DNA from: Leifsonia sp. 1010
GTDB taxonomy: Bacteria; Actinomycetota; Actinomycetes; Actinomycetales; Microbacteriaceae
Reading direction: 5' to 3'
Assembly (NCBI RefSeq): GCF_031455295.1
Contig: NZ_JAVDSL010000002.1
Span: 434,001 to 498,000, forward strand
Length of the DNA stretch: 64,000 nucleotides
Shown: positions 26,801 through 34,832 of the stretch, piece by piece
How positions within the stretch are numbered: position 1 is the first letter of the stretch
Layout of the letters: the number at the start of each line of letters is the position of its first letter
Program-made: the position numbers and the translations under genes
The notes under the pieces: model-generated
The model's input: only the letters and a program-made list of their open reading frames with translations
Told to the model about the DNA's origin: nothing
Databases searched by the model: none

Positions 26801-27772
26801 ATGACGATGACCCCCGAGCAGGCAACCTGGTTCTCCGGAGTCTTCGATCGTCTCGTCGGGAACATCGACCGGGTGCTGCTGGGAAAGACCCACGTGATCC
26901 GGCTGGCCCTGACCGCGCTGTTCAGCGAGGGCCACCTGCTGCTGGAGGACTTCCCGGGCACCGGCAAGACCTCCCTCGCCCGCGCCATCGCCGAGAGCGT
27001 GCGCGGGACGACCAACCGCGTCCAGTTCACCCCCGACCTGCTCCCGGGCGACATCACCGGCGTCAACATCTACGACCAGCGGAGCGGCGCCTTCGAGTTC
27101 CACCGCGGTCCGGTCTTCGCGAACATCGTGCTCGCCGACGAGATCAACCGCGCCAGCCCGAAGACGCAGTCCGCCCTCTTGGAGGTAATGGAGGAGCAGC
27201 AGGTCACCGTCGACGGCGTCCGGCACTCCGTCGGCGCACCGTTCATGGTGATCGCCACCCAGAACCCGATCGAGCAGGCCGGCACGTACCGGCTGCCGGA
27301 GGCACAGCTCGACCGCTTCCTGATGAAGGCGTCGATCGGCTACCCGGATCACGAGGCGACCCTGCGCATCCTCGAAGGGTCCGAGCGGCGCGCGCACGAG
27401 GTCGTCGTGCCGGAGGTCATCTCCGCCTCCACGGTCGTCGAGATGGCCACGATGGCGCGAGGCGTCCACGTCGACCCGACGATCAACGACTACGTCTCCC
27501 GGCTGGTCGAGGCCAGCCGCACGGCCGACGAGATCCGGCTCGGCGTGAGCGTGCGCGGAGCCCTCGCCCTGCTGCGCGCGGCGAAGACCATGGCGGCCGC
27601 CTCCGGCAGGTACTACGTCACGCCGGATGACGTGAAGGCCCTCGCCGAGCCCGTGCTCGCCCACCGGCTCGTGCTCGACCCCGAAGCCGAGTTCGAGGGC
27701 GTCAGCGCGTCCAGCCTCATCGGCCAGCTGCTCATCGAGACCCCGCCGCCGAGCGATCGGGCCGCCGTGTGA
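26801..27772 (+). CDS. MoxR family AAA+ ATPase
   Basis: This 323-residue ATPase has Walker A GTGKTS, Walker B region IVLADEINRASPKTQSALLE and the sensor segment VIATQNPIEQAGTYRLPEAQ, all typical of MoxR proteins. These act as chaperones that activate or assemble partner complexes, nearly always with a DUF58 or VWA protein encoded next to them, as here. The ATG at 26801 is chosen; an in-frame GTG at 26726 would add 25 residues and cannot be excluded. The stop overlaps the DUF58 start by 4 bp. Confidence 0.93.
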   Translation: MTMTPEQATWFSGVFDRLVGNIDRVLLGKTHVIRLALTALFSEGHLLLEDFPGTGKTSLARAIAESVRGTTNRVQFTPDLLPGDITGVNIYDQRSGAFEFHRGPVFANIVLADEINRASPKTQSALLEVMEEQQVTVDGVRHSVGAPFMVIATQNPIEQAGTYRLPEAQLDRFLMKASIGYPDHEATLRILEGSERRAHEVVVPEVISASTVVEMATMARGVHVDPTINDYVSRLVEASRTADEIRLGVSVRGALALLRAAKTMAAASGRYYVTPDDVKALAEPVLAHRLVLDPEAEFEGVSASSLIGQLLIETPPPSDRAAV

Positions 27773-29109
27773 CCACCGTCACCCGTTCGCAGACCGAGCT
27801 CACCAACGCGCGCGCCCGCATCGTCGGCGAGCGCGATGGTTTCCTGGCCGACGCGATCGTGTGGGTCGTCCGCACGTCGGCGACGGCCGGACGCGCGGTC
27901 GCGACCCTCGCCCGGCGGATCAGCGCGGTGGTCACCGCGCTCGGCTGGTCGATGCTGCTGCTGGCTGTTCTCGCGCTGACCGCGGGCTACGTCTTCGGCT
28001 GGGTGGAGGCGGTGGTCGCGGGATGGACGGCGTTGGCGCTGCTCGTCGTCGCCTCGGGCTACCTGATCGGCCGCACGGCGTACGACGTCGGGCTCTCGCT
28101 TCCGGCGAACCGGGTCGTCGTGGGCGATCGGGCGCCCGGCGAGGTCGCTGTGCGCAACACTCTGCGCCGCGGGCTCCCCGGTGTCCGTGTCGAGGTGCCC
28201 GTCGGGCAGGGACTCGCCGAGTTCGCCGCGCCGCCGCTCGCGTCGGGCGAGGAGCACACCGACGTGTTCGTCGTGCCGACCACCCGGCGCGGGATCGTGC
28301 CGATCGGCCCGGTGCGAACGGTCCGTGCCGACCCGATCGGGATGCTCCGTCGCGAGGTCGTCTGGGCCGACTCCCTCGACCTGTTCGTGCATCCACGCAC
28401 CATCGCCATCCCGAGCATGAGCACAGGCTTCGTCCGCGACCTCGAAGGGTCGCCGACCCGCGATCTCACGGCCAGCGACATCGCCTTCCACGCGCTCCGC
28501 GAGTACGTCCCCGGGGACGAGCGCCGCTACATACACTGGAAGTCGACCGCCAAGACCGGCAGCTACATGGTGCGCCAGTTCGAGGAGACCCGGCGGAGCC
28601 ACCTCCTCGTCGCGCTGAGCCTGTCGGCGGCCGACTACGCCACCGAGGAGGAGTTCGAGCTCGCCGTCAGCGTCACCGGTTCGCTCGGCGTCCGCGCCAT
28701 GCAGGACTCGCGGACCGTCTCGGTCGTCGCCAGCGCGGAGACACCGGACTTCGCGAAGCGGATGGTGTTCAGCGCCCGGCAACTCAGCACGGTCAATCGC
28801 GGGCGGCTCCTCGACGACCTGTCCGGGGTGGAGACCGCTGAGTCCGCACTCCGGCTCCCCGAGCTTGCGCAGGTGGCCTCCGACGGCTCCGCAGGCATCT
28901 CGATCGCCTTCCTGATCTGCGGTTCCACGCCGACGGCGGCGCAGCTGCGGGCGGCCGCCGGACACTTCCCGCTCGGCGTCGACGTCGTCGCGATCGTCTG
29001 CGACGAGGGGGCGGTGCCGTCGATGCGCCGGGTCGCCGACCTCAGCGTGCTCACCATCGGCTACCTGGAGGACCTCCAGCGCAGCCTCGCGAAAAGGCTG
29101 GCGCTCTGA
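27769..29109 (+). CDS. DUF58 domain protein (MoxR partner)
   Basis: This 446-residue protein has two closely spaced membrane helices (residues ~55-100), an extracellular-type beta region and the DUF58 signature FHALREYVPGDERRYIHWKS near residue 245, followed by MVRQFEETRRSHLLV. A VWA-like fold is expected in the C-terminal part. It sits between moxR (4-bp overlap) and the transglutaminase-fold gene (1-bp overlap). DUF58/MoxR/transglutaminase sets are widespread, but their biochemical role is still poorly defined. Confidence 0.9.
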   Translation: MTTVTRSQTELTNARARIVGERDGFLADAIVWVVRTSATAGRAVATLARRISAVVTALGWSMLLLAVLALTAGYVFGWVEAVVAGWTALALLVVASGYLIGRTAYDVGLSLPANRVVVGDRAPGEVAVRNTLRRGLPGVRVEVPVGQGLAEFAAPPLASGEEHTDVFVVPTTRRGIVPIGPVRTVRADPIGMLRREVVWADSLDLFVHPRTIAIPSMSTGFVRDLEGSPTRDLTASDIAFHALREYVPGDERRYIHWKSTAKTGSYMVRQFEETRRSHLLVALSLSAADYATEEEFELAVSVTGSLGVRAMQDSRTVSVVASAETPDFAKRMVFSARQLSTVNRGRLLDDLSGVETAESALRLPELAQVASDGSAGISIAFLICGSTPTAAQLRAAAGHFPLGVDVVAIVCDEGAVPSMRRVADLSVLTIGYLEDLQRSLAKRLAL

Positions 29110-31418
29110 TGCCCGCCCGCCGCTCCGCCGCCGTCCTGATCGACGTCCTCTTCGCGCTCGTCGCCGTCACACTCGGCGCGTTGTCGTTCTGGCCGGTCTA
29201 CCAGTCGCCCGAGTTCGTCCTGATGCTGGCCGTGACGCTGCTGGCGGGAGCCGCGGTGGCGGCGCTGGGATGGGCGTTCCGCCTCCCGAGCATCGCCGTC
29301 GCCGGACTGATCGCGGTCGTCTACCTGGGGCTCGGCGTCCAGCTCGCGGTCCCGTCCGAGGCGACCGCCGGGGGGCTGCTGCCGACCGGTGCCGGATTCG
29401 TCGACCTGGTGCAGGGCACGTGGCTCAGCTGGAAGCAGCTGGTGACCATCAGCATCCCGGTCGGGTCGTATCAGGCGCTGCTGGTTCCCGCGTTCCTGCT
29501 GACGCTGGTGGCCACCGTCCTGACCGTCACCATCGCCCTGCGGTCGTCGCGGCCGGAGCTCGCGGCGCTCCCGCCTGCGCTGCTGTTCGTCGCCGGGATC
29601 GTGCTCGGATCCTCGGTGTCGTCACTGCCGCTCCCGCTGCTGTTCGCGCTGTTCGTCGTGCTGCTCTCGTGGCTGATCCGTTTCCGGCTGCAGCGGCGCG
29701 CCGCATCCATCCGATCGTTGCGCGAGCAGAGCGGGCTGCTGGTCGAGTCGCGGAGCGAGCGGCGATCGACCGCCCTGCTGACCACCGCGGGCGCGACCGT
29801 GATGCTCATCACCGCCGCTGCTGCGGGCATCGCGGCGGCGGCGTTCATCCCGCCGGCGGGCGCACGGCAGGTCGCCCGGACTGCGGTGGAGCAGCCGTTC
29901 GACCCGCGCGAGTATCCGAGCCCGCTGAGCGGCTTCCGCTCCTACTTCGAGCCCGACCGCGCGGATCAGGCCATGCTGACCGTGACGGGTCTCCCGGCCG
30001 ACCGACGCCTGCGGATCGCGACCCTCGACACGTACGACGGCGTCACCTATGCGGTCGGGAGCGGTGACGAGACCAGCGCATCCGGCTCGTTCACCCGCGT
30101 CCCGTACCGCATCGACCAGGGCGCGACGAAGGGCAAGCGGACGACGACGAGTGTCGTCGTGCGCGACTACCGCGGGCCGTGGCTCCCGGGCAGCGGCCAG
30201 CTGGAGCAGGTCCGGTTCAGCGGCGATGACGCGCAACGCCTCGCCGGTGCGTTCTTCTACAACGACGTGACCGGGACGGGAGCGGTGACCACCGCGCTGC
30301 GAAGCGGCGACACCTACACCGAGGAGACGGTCGTCAAGCCGCAGCTGACGGCGGACCAGCTCGAGAAGGTCGAGCCGGGGACCGACTCCGTGCCGCGGCC
30401 GCGGGTCATCCCCGACGAGCTCGCGTCCGTGCTGCAGAAGTACACCGCCGGGGTCGACGGCGCCGGCGCCAAGCTGGCGGCGGCCCTGCGCGGGCTCGCG
30501 CAGGACGGCTACATCAGCCACGGCGTCGGACCGAAGGAGCCGGCAAGCCGGTCGGGGCACGGTGCCGACCGGATCACCGAGCTTCTGACCGACGTGCCCA
30601 TGCTCGGCGACCAGGAGCAGTACGCGGTCACGGCCGCGCTCATGGCCCGCCAGCTCGGGTTCCCGGCGCGGGTCGTCGTCGGGTTCGTGGCGCCGAAGGA
30701 CGCGACCGGCTCCAACGTGACCTTCGTGGGATCGGACATCTCCGCCTGGATCGAAGTGCAGACCACCTCCGGCTGGGTGACCGTCGATCCGACCCCGCCG
30801 CTCCGCCCCGTCCCGCCGAAGCAGCCCGATCAGCCGACGCAGATCTCCCGGCCGCAGACCAACGTGCAGCCGCCGGTCGACGAGAACCCGCAGCGCAACG
30901 ACGAACCGCCGCAGGCCCAGGTCGACCCGTCCAACCAGCCGCAGCCGAACCCAGTTCTGGAGACGCTGCTGGCCGTGCTGATGATCGTCGGCTGGACGCT
31001 GCTCATCCTCGCGCTGGTCGCGTCGCCGTTCCTCGCGGTGCTCGCGGCCAAGTGGCGACGGAGGGCGCTGCGCCGATCGGCGCCGACGGCGCGCGAGCGC
31101 ATCGTCGGCGGATGGCGCGAATTCGCCGACGCGGCCGTCGACCACGGCTACGAACCGCCGCCGGCCGCGACGCGTGTGGAGTTCGCGGACACCATCGGCG
31201 GATCGCGCGCGAACGCGCTCGCGAAGGTCGCCGACCGGGCGACGTTCAGCGGCGTCGCGCCGACGCCCGCAGAGGCCGAAACGGTCTGGAAGGCGGTCGA
31301 CGAGCTCCGCTCGCAGCTCGCGAAGCGCGACACGCGCTGGAAGCGGCTGCTGGCTGCCGTCTCGCTGCGATCGCTCGGCTACCGTGGAAGACGGAACGGG
31401 AAGGGACGGGAACGATGA
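29109..31418 (+). CDS. TgpA-like transglutaminase-fold membrane protein lacking catalytic Cys and His
   Basis: This 769-residue protein has an N-terminal block of about six membrane helices (DUF3488 type), an external region with the transglutaminase core near residues 480-570, a Pro/Gln-rich linker, another membrane helix near residue 620 and a cytoplasmic tail. In active enzymes the core reads G-x-C-E-x-Y/F-A and D-x-H-A-W. Here these positions are GDQEQYA (Gln502 for Cys) and DISAW (Ser545 for His), while the Asp (Asp560 in VDPTP) and the GFPARVVVGF segment remain. It is therefore probably a non-enzymatic scaffold. Its start overlaps the DUF58 gene by 1 bp. Confidence 0.88.
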   Translation: MPARRSAAVLIDVLFALVAVTLGALSFWPVYQSPEFVLMLAVTLLAGAAVAALGWAFRLPSIAVAGLIAVVYLGLGVQLAVPSEATAGGLLPTGAGFVDLVQGTWLSWKQLVTISIPVGSYQALLVPAFLLTLVATVLTVTIALRSSRPELAALPPALLFVAGIVLGSSVSSLPLPLLFALFVVLLSWLIRFRLQRRAASIRSLREQSGLLVESRSERRSTALLTTAGATVMLITAAAAGIAAAAFIPPAGARQVARTAVEQPFDPREYPSPLSGFRSYFEPDRADQAMLTVTGLPADRRLRIATLDTYDGVTYAVGSGDETSASGSFTRVPYRIDQGATKGKRTTTSVVVRDYRGPWLPGSGQLEQVRFSGDDAQRLAGAFFYNDVTGTGAVTTALRSGDTYTEETVVKPQLTADQLEKVEPGTDSVPRPRVIPDELASVLQKYTAGVDGAGAKLAAALRGLAQDGYISHGVGPKEPASRSGHGADRITELLTDVPMLGDQEQYAVTAALMARQLGFPARVVVGFVAPKDATGSNVTFVGSDISAWIEVQTTSGWVTVDPTPPLRPVPPKQPDQPTQISRPQTNVQPPVDENPQRNDEPPQAQVDPSNQPQPNPVLETLLAVLMIVGWTLLILALVASPFLAVLAAKWRRRALRRSAPTARERIVGGWREFADAAVDHGYEPPPAATRVEFADTIGGSRANALAKVADRATFSGVAPTPAEAETVWKAVDELRSQLAKRDTRWKRLLAAVSLRSLGYRGRRNGKGRER

Positions 31419-32023
31419 ACTGTCGGGTGTGCGGAGCGGAGCTGGCCGAAGGCACGCTGTTCTGCCCGCTGTGCGGCAGCTCGGTCACGTCATCTCGGGT
31501 GCGCGCGCCCGAGCTCGCCGATCCGCGGCCGTCCGACACGTCGATCATCTCCGACCGCCTCGCCGAGTCGCGGCCGTCGCCCGCTGTCGCCGGACGCTTC
31601 CCGGAGGACGTCCTGCTGGATGAGGACGGCCTCCCGCCGACCCAGGCCATGACGATCGTGCCCGTGGAGGAGGCGCCTCCCGCGCACAAGCCGGCCCAAC
31701 GGGCGTACACGCTCAGCTTCTCGACCGGCGATGTCGTGGAGGTGTCCGGCTCCGGTCTCATCGGCCGCCGCCCGATCACGCAGCCGGGGGAGCACGTCGA
31801 CCAGCTCGTGGTCGTCTCGGACCCCGGCCGCAGCGTCTCGAAGACCCACCTCGAGTTCGGGCTCGAGGGCGACGAACTGTGGATCTGCGACCGCTACTCC
31901 GGCAACGGCACCATCGCGCATCCTCTCGGCGGCGTCGCGCGCCAGTGCGAGGCCGGCCGCCGCTACCGGGTCACCCGCGGCACCCGCGTCGAAATCGGCG
32001 ACCACTGGTTCGACGTCTCCTGA
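31415..32023 (+). CDS. Zinc-ribbon and FHA domain protein, last gene of the run
   Basis: This 202-residue protein opens with a zinc ribbon (CRVCGAEL, then CPLCGSS), continues with a ~70-residue acidic/Pro-rich linker that contains the Thr-rich DEDGLPPTQAMTIV, a possible kinase target, and ends in an FHA domain (GLIGRRPITQ, RSVSKTHLEF, YSGNGT). This design resembles GarA/OdhI-type regulators, in which an N-terminal phospho-Thr binds the protein's own FHA domain. The ATG overlaps the upstream stop (ATGA). It is followed by a family B palindrome. Confidence 0.85.
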   Translation: MNCRVCGAELAEGTLFCPLCGSSVTSSRVRAPELADPRPSDTSIISDRLAESRPSPAVAGRFPEDVLLDEDGLPPTQAMTIVPVEEAPPAHKPAQRAYTLSFSTGDVVEVSGSGLIGRRPITQPGEHVDQLVVVSDPGRSVSKTHLEFGLEGDELWICDRYSGNGTIAHPLGGVARQCEAGRRYRVTRGTRVEIGDHWFDVS

Positions 32024-32028
32024 CCCAA

Positions 32029-32096
32029 GCCAACAGCTCCGGAGTTTTTCACCCCGACACGCGGTCCGCGGCGGGAAAAACTCCGGAGCTGTTGGC
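32029..32096. repeat. Family B intergenic palindrome, copy B2
   Basis: A perfect 22-bp stem has arms with the core CAGCTCCGGAGTTTTT, at 32029-32050 and 32075-32096. The loop contains CGACACGCGG. Relative to B1 and B3 the asymmetric loop is in the opposite orientation. It is placed between the convergent FHA and alanine dehydrogenase genes. Confidence 0.93.
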
Positions 32097-32114
32097 GAGG
32101 GAACGTACTCTGCG

Positions 32115-33230
32115 TCAGGCGAGGGCGTCGGCGACGGGGAGGGAGTCGAGGCCGTGCGCCGAGGCGACGCCCTCGTTCGTGACGCGACCGTCGTGGACGT
32201 TGAGGCCGAGCGCGAGGGAGGCATCCGCACGCAGCGCATCCTGCCAGCCGCGGTTCGCGATCGCCCGGGCGTAGGGGAGCGTCGCGTTCGTCAGCGCATA
32301 CGTGGAGGTGTGGGGGACCGCACCCGGCATGTTCGCGACGCAGTAGAACAGCGACTGGTGCACCGTGAACGTCGGGTCCGCGTGCGTGGTCGGGTGCGAG
32401 TCCTCGAAGCAGCCGCCCTGGTCGACCGCGATGTCGACGAGCACGCTGCCCGCCTTCATCCGCGACACCATCTCGTTGGTGACGAGCTTCGGCGCCTTCG
32501 CACCGGGCACGAGCACCGAGCCGATGACGAGGTCGGAGGCGACGACCGCCTTGTCGATCTCGAAGCTGTTCGACGCGATCGTCTTGATCCGGCCCGCGTA
32601 GAGGGCGTCGAGCTCGCGTAGGCGCTGGATGTTGGTGTCGAGCACCGTGACCTCAGCCCCGAGGCCGACGGCGACCGAGATGGCGTTCGTGCCGGCCACG
32701 CCTCCGCCGAGGACGGTCACGATGGCCGGGTGCGTGCCCGGGACGCCGGGGACGAGCAGGCCGGGGCCGCCGTTGGGCTTCAGCATGGTGTTTGCGCCCA
32801 CAATGGGCGCGAGGCGTCCGGCGACCTCGCTCATCGGGGCGAGCAGCGGCAGCGCGCGCGTCGGCAGCTGCACCGTCTCGTAGGCGATGGCGGTGACTCC
32901 GCCGTCGATCAGCGCGCGGGTCAGGGCTTCGTCCGCCGCGAGGTGGAGGTACGTGAAGAGCACGAGTCCCGGCCGGAAGTAGCCGTACTCGCTCTCGATC
33001 GGCTCCTTGACCTTGAGGATGAGGTCGCCGGCAGCCCAGGTGGCGGCGGCGTCCGGCAGGATGGTCGCGCCGGCTCCGGCGTACAGCTCGTCCGGGATCG
33101 ACGACCCGACGCCTGCACCGGTCTCGACGAAGACCTCGTGACCGGCGCCGACCAGGTCGTGCACACCGGCGGGCGTGATCGCCACCCGGAACTCGTTGTT
33201 CTTGATCTCGCGGGGGATCGCGACCTTCAT
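32115..33230 (-). CDS. ald: Alanine dehydrogenase
   Basis: This 371-residue enzyme matches alanine dehydrogenase over its full length: MKVAIPREIKNNEFRVAITP at the N-terminus, Lys in LILKVKEPI, His in FTYLHLAADE, and the NAD-binding VTVLGGGVAGTNA. It interconverts L-alanine and pyruvate with NADH and ammonia. The ATG at 33230 has an AAGGAG site. It is monocistronic. Putrescine transamination to pyruvate at the 7.4-8.8 kb locus would yield alanine that this enzyme could recycle (inference). Confidence 0.96.
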   Translation of the reverse strand: MKVAIPREIKNNEFRVAITPAGVHDLVGAGHEVFVETGAGVGSSIPDELYAGAGATILPDAAATWAAGDLILKVKEPIESEYGYFRPGLVLFTYLHLAADEALTRALIDGGVTAIAYETVQLPTRALPLLAPMSEVAGRLAPIVGANTMLKPNGGPGLLVPGVPGTHPAIVTVLGGGVAGTNAISVAVGLGAEVTVLDTNIQRLRELDALYAGRIKTIASNSFEIDKAVVASDLVIGSVLVPGAKAPKLVTNEMVSRMKAGSVLVDIAVDQGGCFEDSHPTTHADPTFTVHQSLFYCVANMPGAVPHTSTYALTNATLPYARAIANRGWQDALRADASLALGLNVHDGRVTNEGVASAHGLDSLPVADALA

Positions 33231-33617
33231 GGGGCTCCTTCGACACTTCGACGTGGTGGTTCGCTCTCACCATAGCGGGGTTCACGGAGGATTTCGACTG
33301 AATTCTGGATGAAGCGGTGCTGATTTCGCGGAGGGATGGCGTTCTCGCAGACGGTTTCCGCAGCGCGGGCGGGCTTGCCGACGGCTCGGAACATCCCGCT
33401 GTCGCGGCAGAACACTCCGTCTGCGGTTTCCCGGGCGATTCGACCGATCCGGCACGGATTTCGTAAAGATTGTGTTTCCGAATGGACCATCCGGCCCTTT
33501 TCTGATGCGGATCGCGACGGTTGTGTGTCAGGATCGGGTCCACCGCGACGGCACATCGGTGTGCCGCCGAAGCGCCGTCGCCCGTGGTCCGTGTTCGATC
33601 CCCCAAGGAGCACTCCA
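33231..33617. promoter_or_regulatory. 387-bp divergent intergenic region (ald / polyamine importer)
   Basis: There is no coding signal. It holds ribosome binding sites at both edges, an inverted pair GCAGACGG (33347-33354) and CCGTCTGC (33417-33424) about 60 bp apart, and an AT-rich island around 33455-33510 unlike its surroundings. That island is probably the importer promoter and/or a regulator site. No known riboswitch was recognised. Confidence 0.45.
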
Positions 33618-34832
33618 GTGAAACCGAGCAACCTTCCGCAAGACCCGATGATCCGCCAGCTCGTGCAGTCGGCCCGTGCGTCGCAGCTCACGCGACGCGG
33701 CCTCCTCGCCGGTGCGGGAGCCGGTGCTGCGGCCCTCGCCCTCGCCGCCTGCTCCACGGGCGGAGCGAGCGGAAAGCCCACCCCGGCCAAGGACGAGTCG
33801 GCCACCGACAAGTCGCTCACCTGGGCGAACTGGCAGGCGTACCTCGACCAGGACGACGCGGGCAAGTACCCGACCCTCGAGGCGTTCGAGAAGCAGAGCG
33901 GCCTCAAGGTCAAGTACGACGTGGCCGTCGACGACAACAACACGTACTACGCGAAGGTGAAGGACCAGCTCGCCCTCGGCAAGGACATCGGCGCCGACAC
34001 CGTCTGTCTCACCGACTGGATGATCGCCCGCTGGATCCGTCTCGGCTACGTCCAGTCGTTCGACGAGTCCGCCATCCCGAACAAGAAGAACCTGGTGGCG
34101 AACCTCCAGGACGTCGACTTCGACCCCGGACGCAAGAAGTCCCTCCCGTGGCAGAGCGGCTTCGCCGGCATCTGCTGGAACAAGGAGAAGCTCCCCGCCG
34201 GCCTCAAGTCGGTGGACGACCTCTGGAAGTCGGACCTCAAGGGCAAGGTCGGCGTGCTCAGCGAGATGCGCGACACGATGGGCCTCATCCTGATGCAGCA
34301 GGGCGTCGACATCTCGAAGGACTTCAGCGACGCGGACTTCGAGAAGGGGATCGACACCATCACCAAGCAGGTGAGCAACGGCCAGATCCGCAACATCAAG
34401 GGCAACTCGTACCTCAACGACCTCAAATCCGGCGACACTCTCGCCGCGATCTGCTGGTCGGGCGACATCACCCAGCTGAACGCCGAGGCCGGCGACAACT
34501 GGCAGTTCGCCATCCCCGAGGCCGGCGGCACCCTGTGGAGCGACAACTTCGTCATTCCGATCGGATCGTCGCAGAAGGCGAACGCCGAGAAGCTGATCGA
34601 CTACTACTACCAGCCGGAGGTGGCGGCCGAGGTCGCCGCTTGGGTGAACTACATCACCCCGGTCGAGGGGGCCAAGGAAGCGGCCACCAAGATCGACCCG
34701 GAGCTCGCCGACAACCAGCTGATCTTCCCCGATGAGGAGACACTGTCGAAGGTGAAGATCTTCCGGTCGCTCACCCCGGCCGAGGAGCAGAAGTACCAGG
34801 CAGCGTTCCAGAAAGTGATCCTGGGGGCCTGA
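33618..34832 (+). CDS. Polyamine (spermidine/putrescine) ABC transporter substrate-binding lipoprotein
   Basis: This 404-residue PotD/PotF-type protein starts with GTG at 33618 behind AAGGAG. The leader has a twin-arginine motif (TRRGLL) and a lipobox (LAAC), so it is probably exported folded and lipid-anchored. SLTWANWQAYLDQDD and GFAGICWNKEKLPAG are typical of the family. It heads a four-gene importer operon. Ligand choice among putrescine, spermidine and related compounds cannot be read from the sequence. Confidence 0.9.
   Translation: MKPSNLPQDPMIRQLVQSARASQLTRRGLLAGAGAGAAALALAACSTGGASGKPTPAKDESATDKSLTWANWQAYLDQDDAGKYPTLEAFEKQSGLKVKYDVAVDDNNTYYAKVKDQLALGKDIGADTVCLTDWMIARWIRLGYVQSFDESAIPNKKNLVANLQDVDFDPGRKKSLPWQSGFAGICWNKEKLPAGLKSVDDLWKSDLKGKVGVLSEMRDTMGLILMQQGVDISKDFSDADFEKGIDTITKQVSNGQIRNIKGNSYLNDLKSGDTLAAICWSGDITQLNAEAGDNWQFAIPEAGGTLWSDNFVIPIGSSQKANAEKLIDYYYQPEVAAEVAAWVNYITPVEGAKEAATKIDPELADNQLIFPDEETLSKVKIFRSLTPAEEQKYQAAFQKVILGA

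Noticed and set aside
23583-26804. A 1073-codon open frame on the plus strand
   Set aside because: It runs in another frame inside the surface protein gene and is Arg-rich with no family features.
26801-31418. MoxR/DUF58 genes as a Bat aerotolerance operon
   Set aside because: No VWA/TPR Bat proteins are present; the neighbours are a kinase, FHA proteins and a transglutaminase-fold protein.
33336-33617. N-terminal extension of the polyamine binding protein
   Set aside because: It would bury the Tat/lipoprotein signal; AAGGAG directly precedes GTG 33618.
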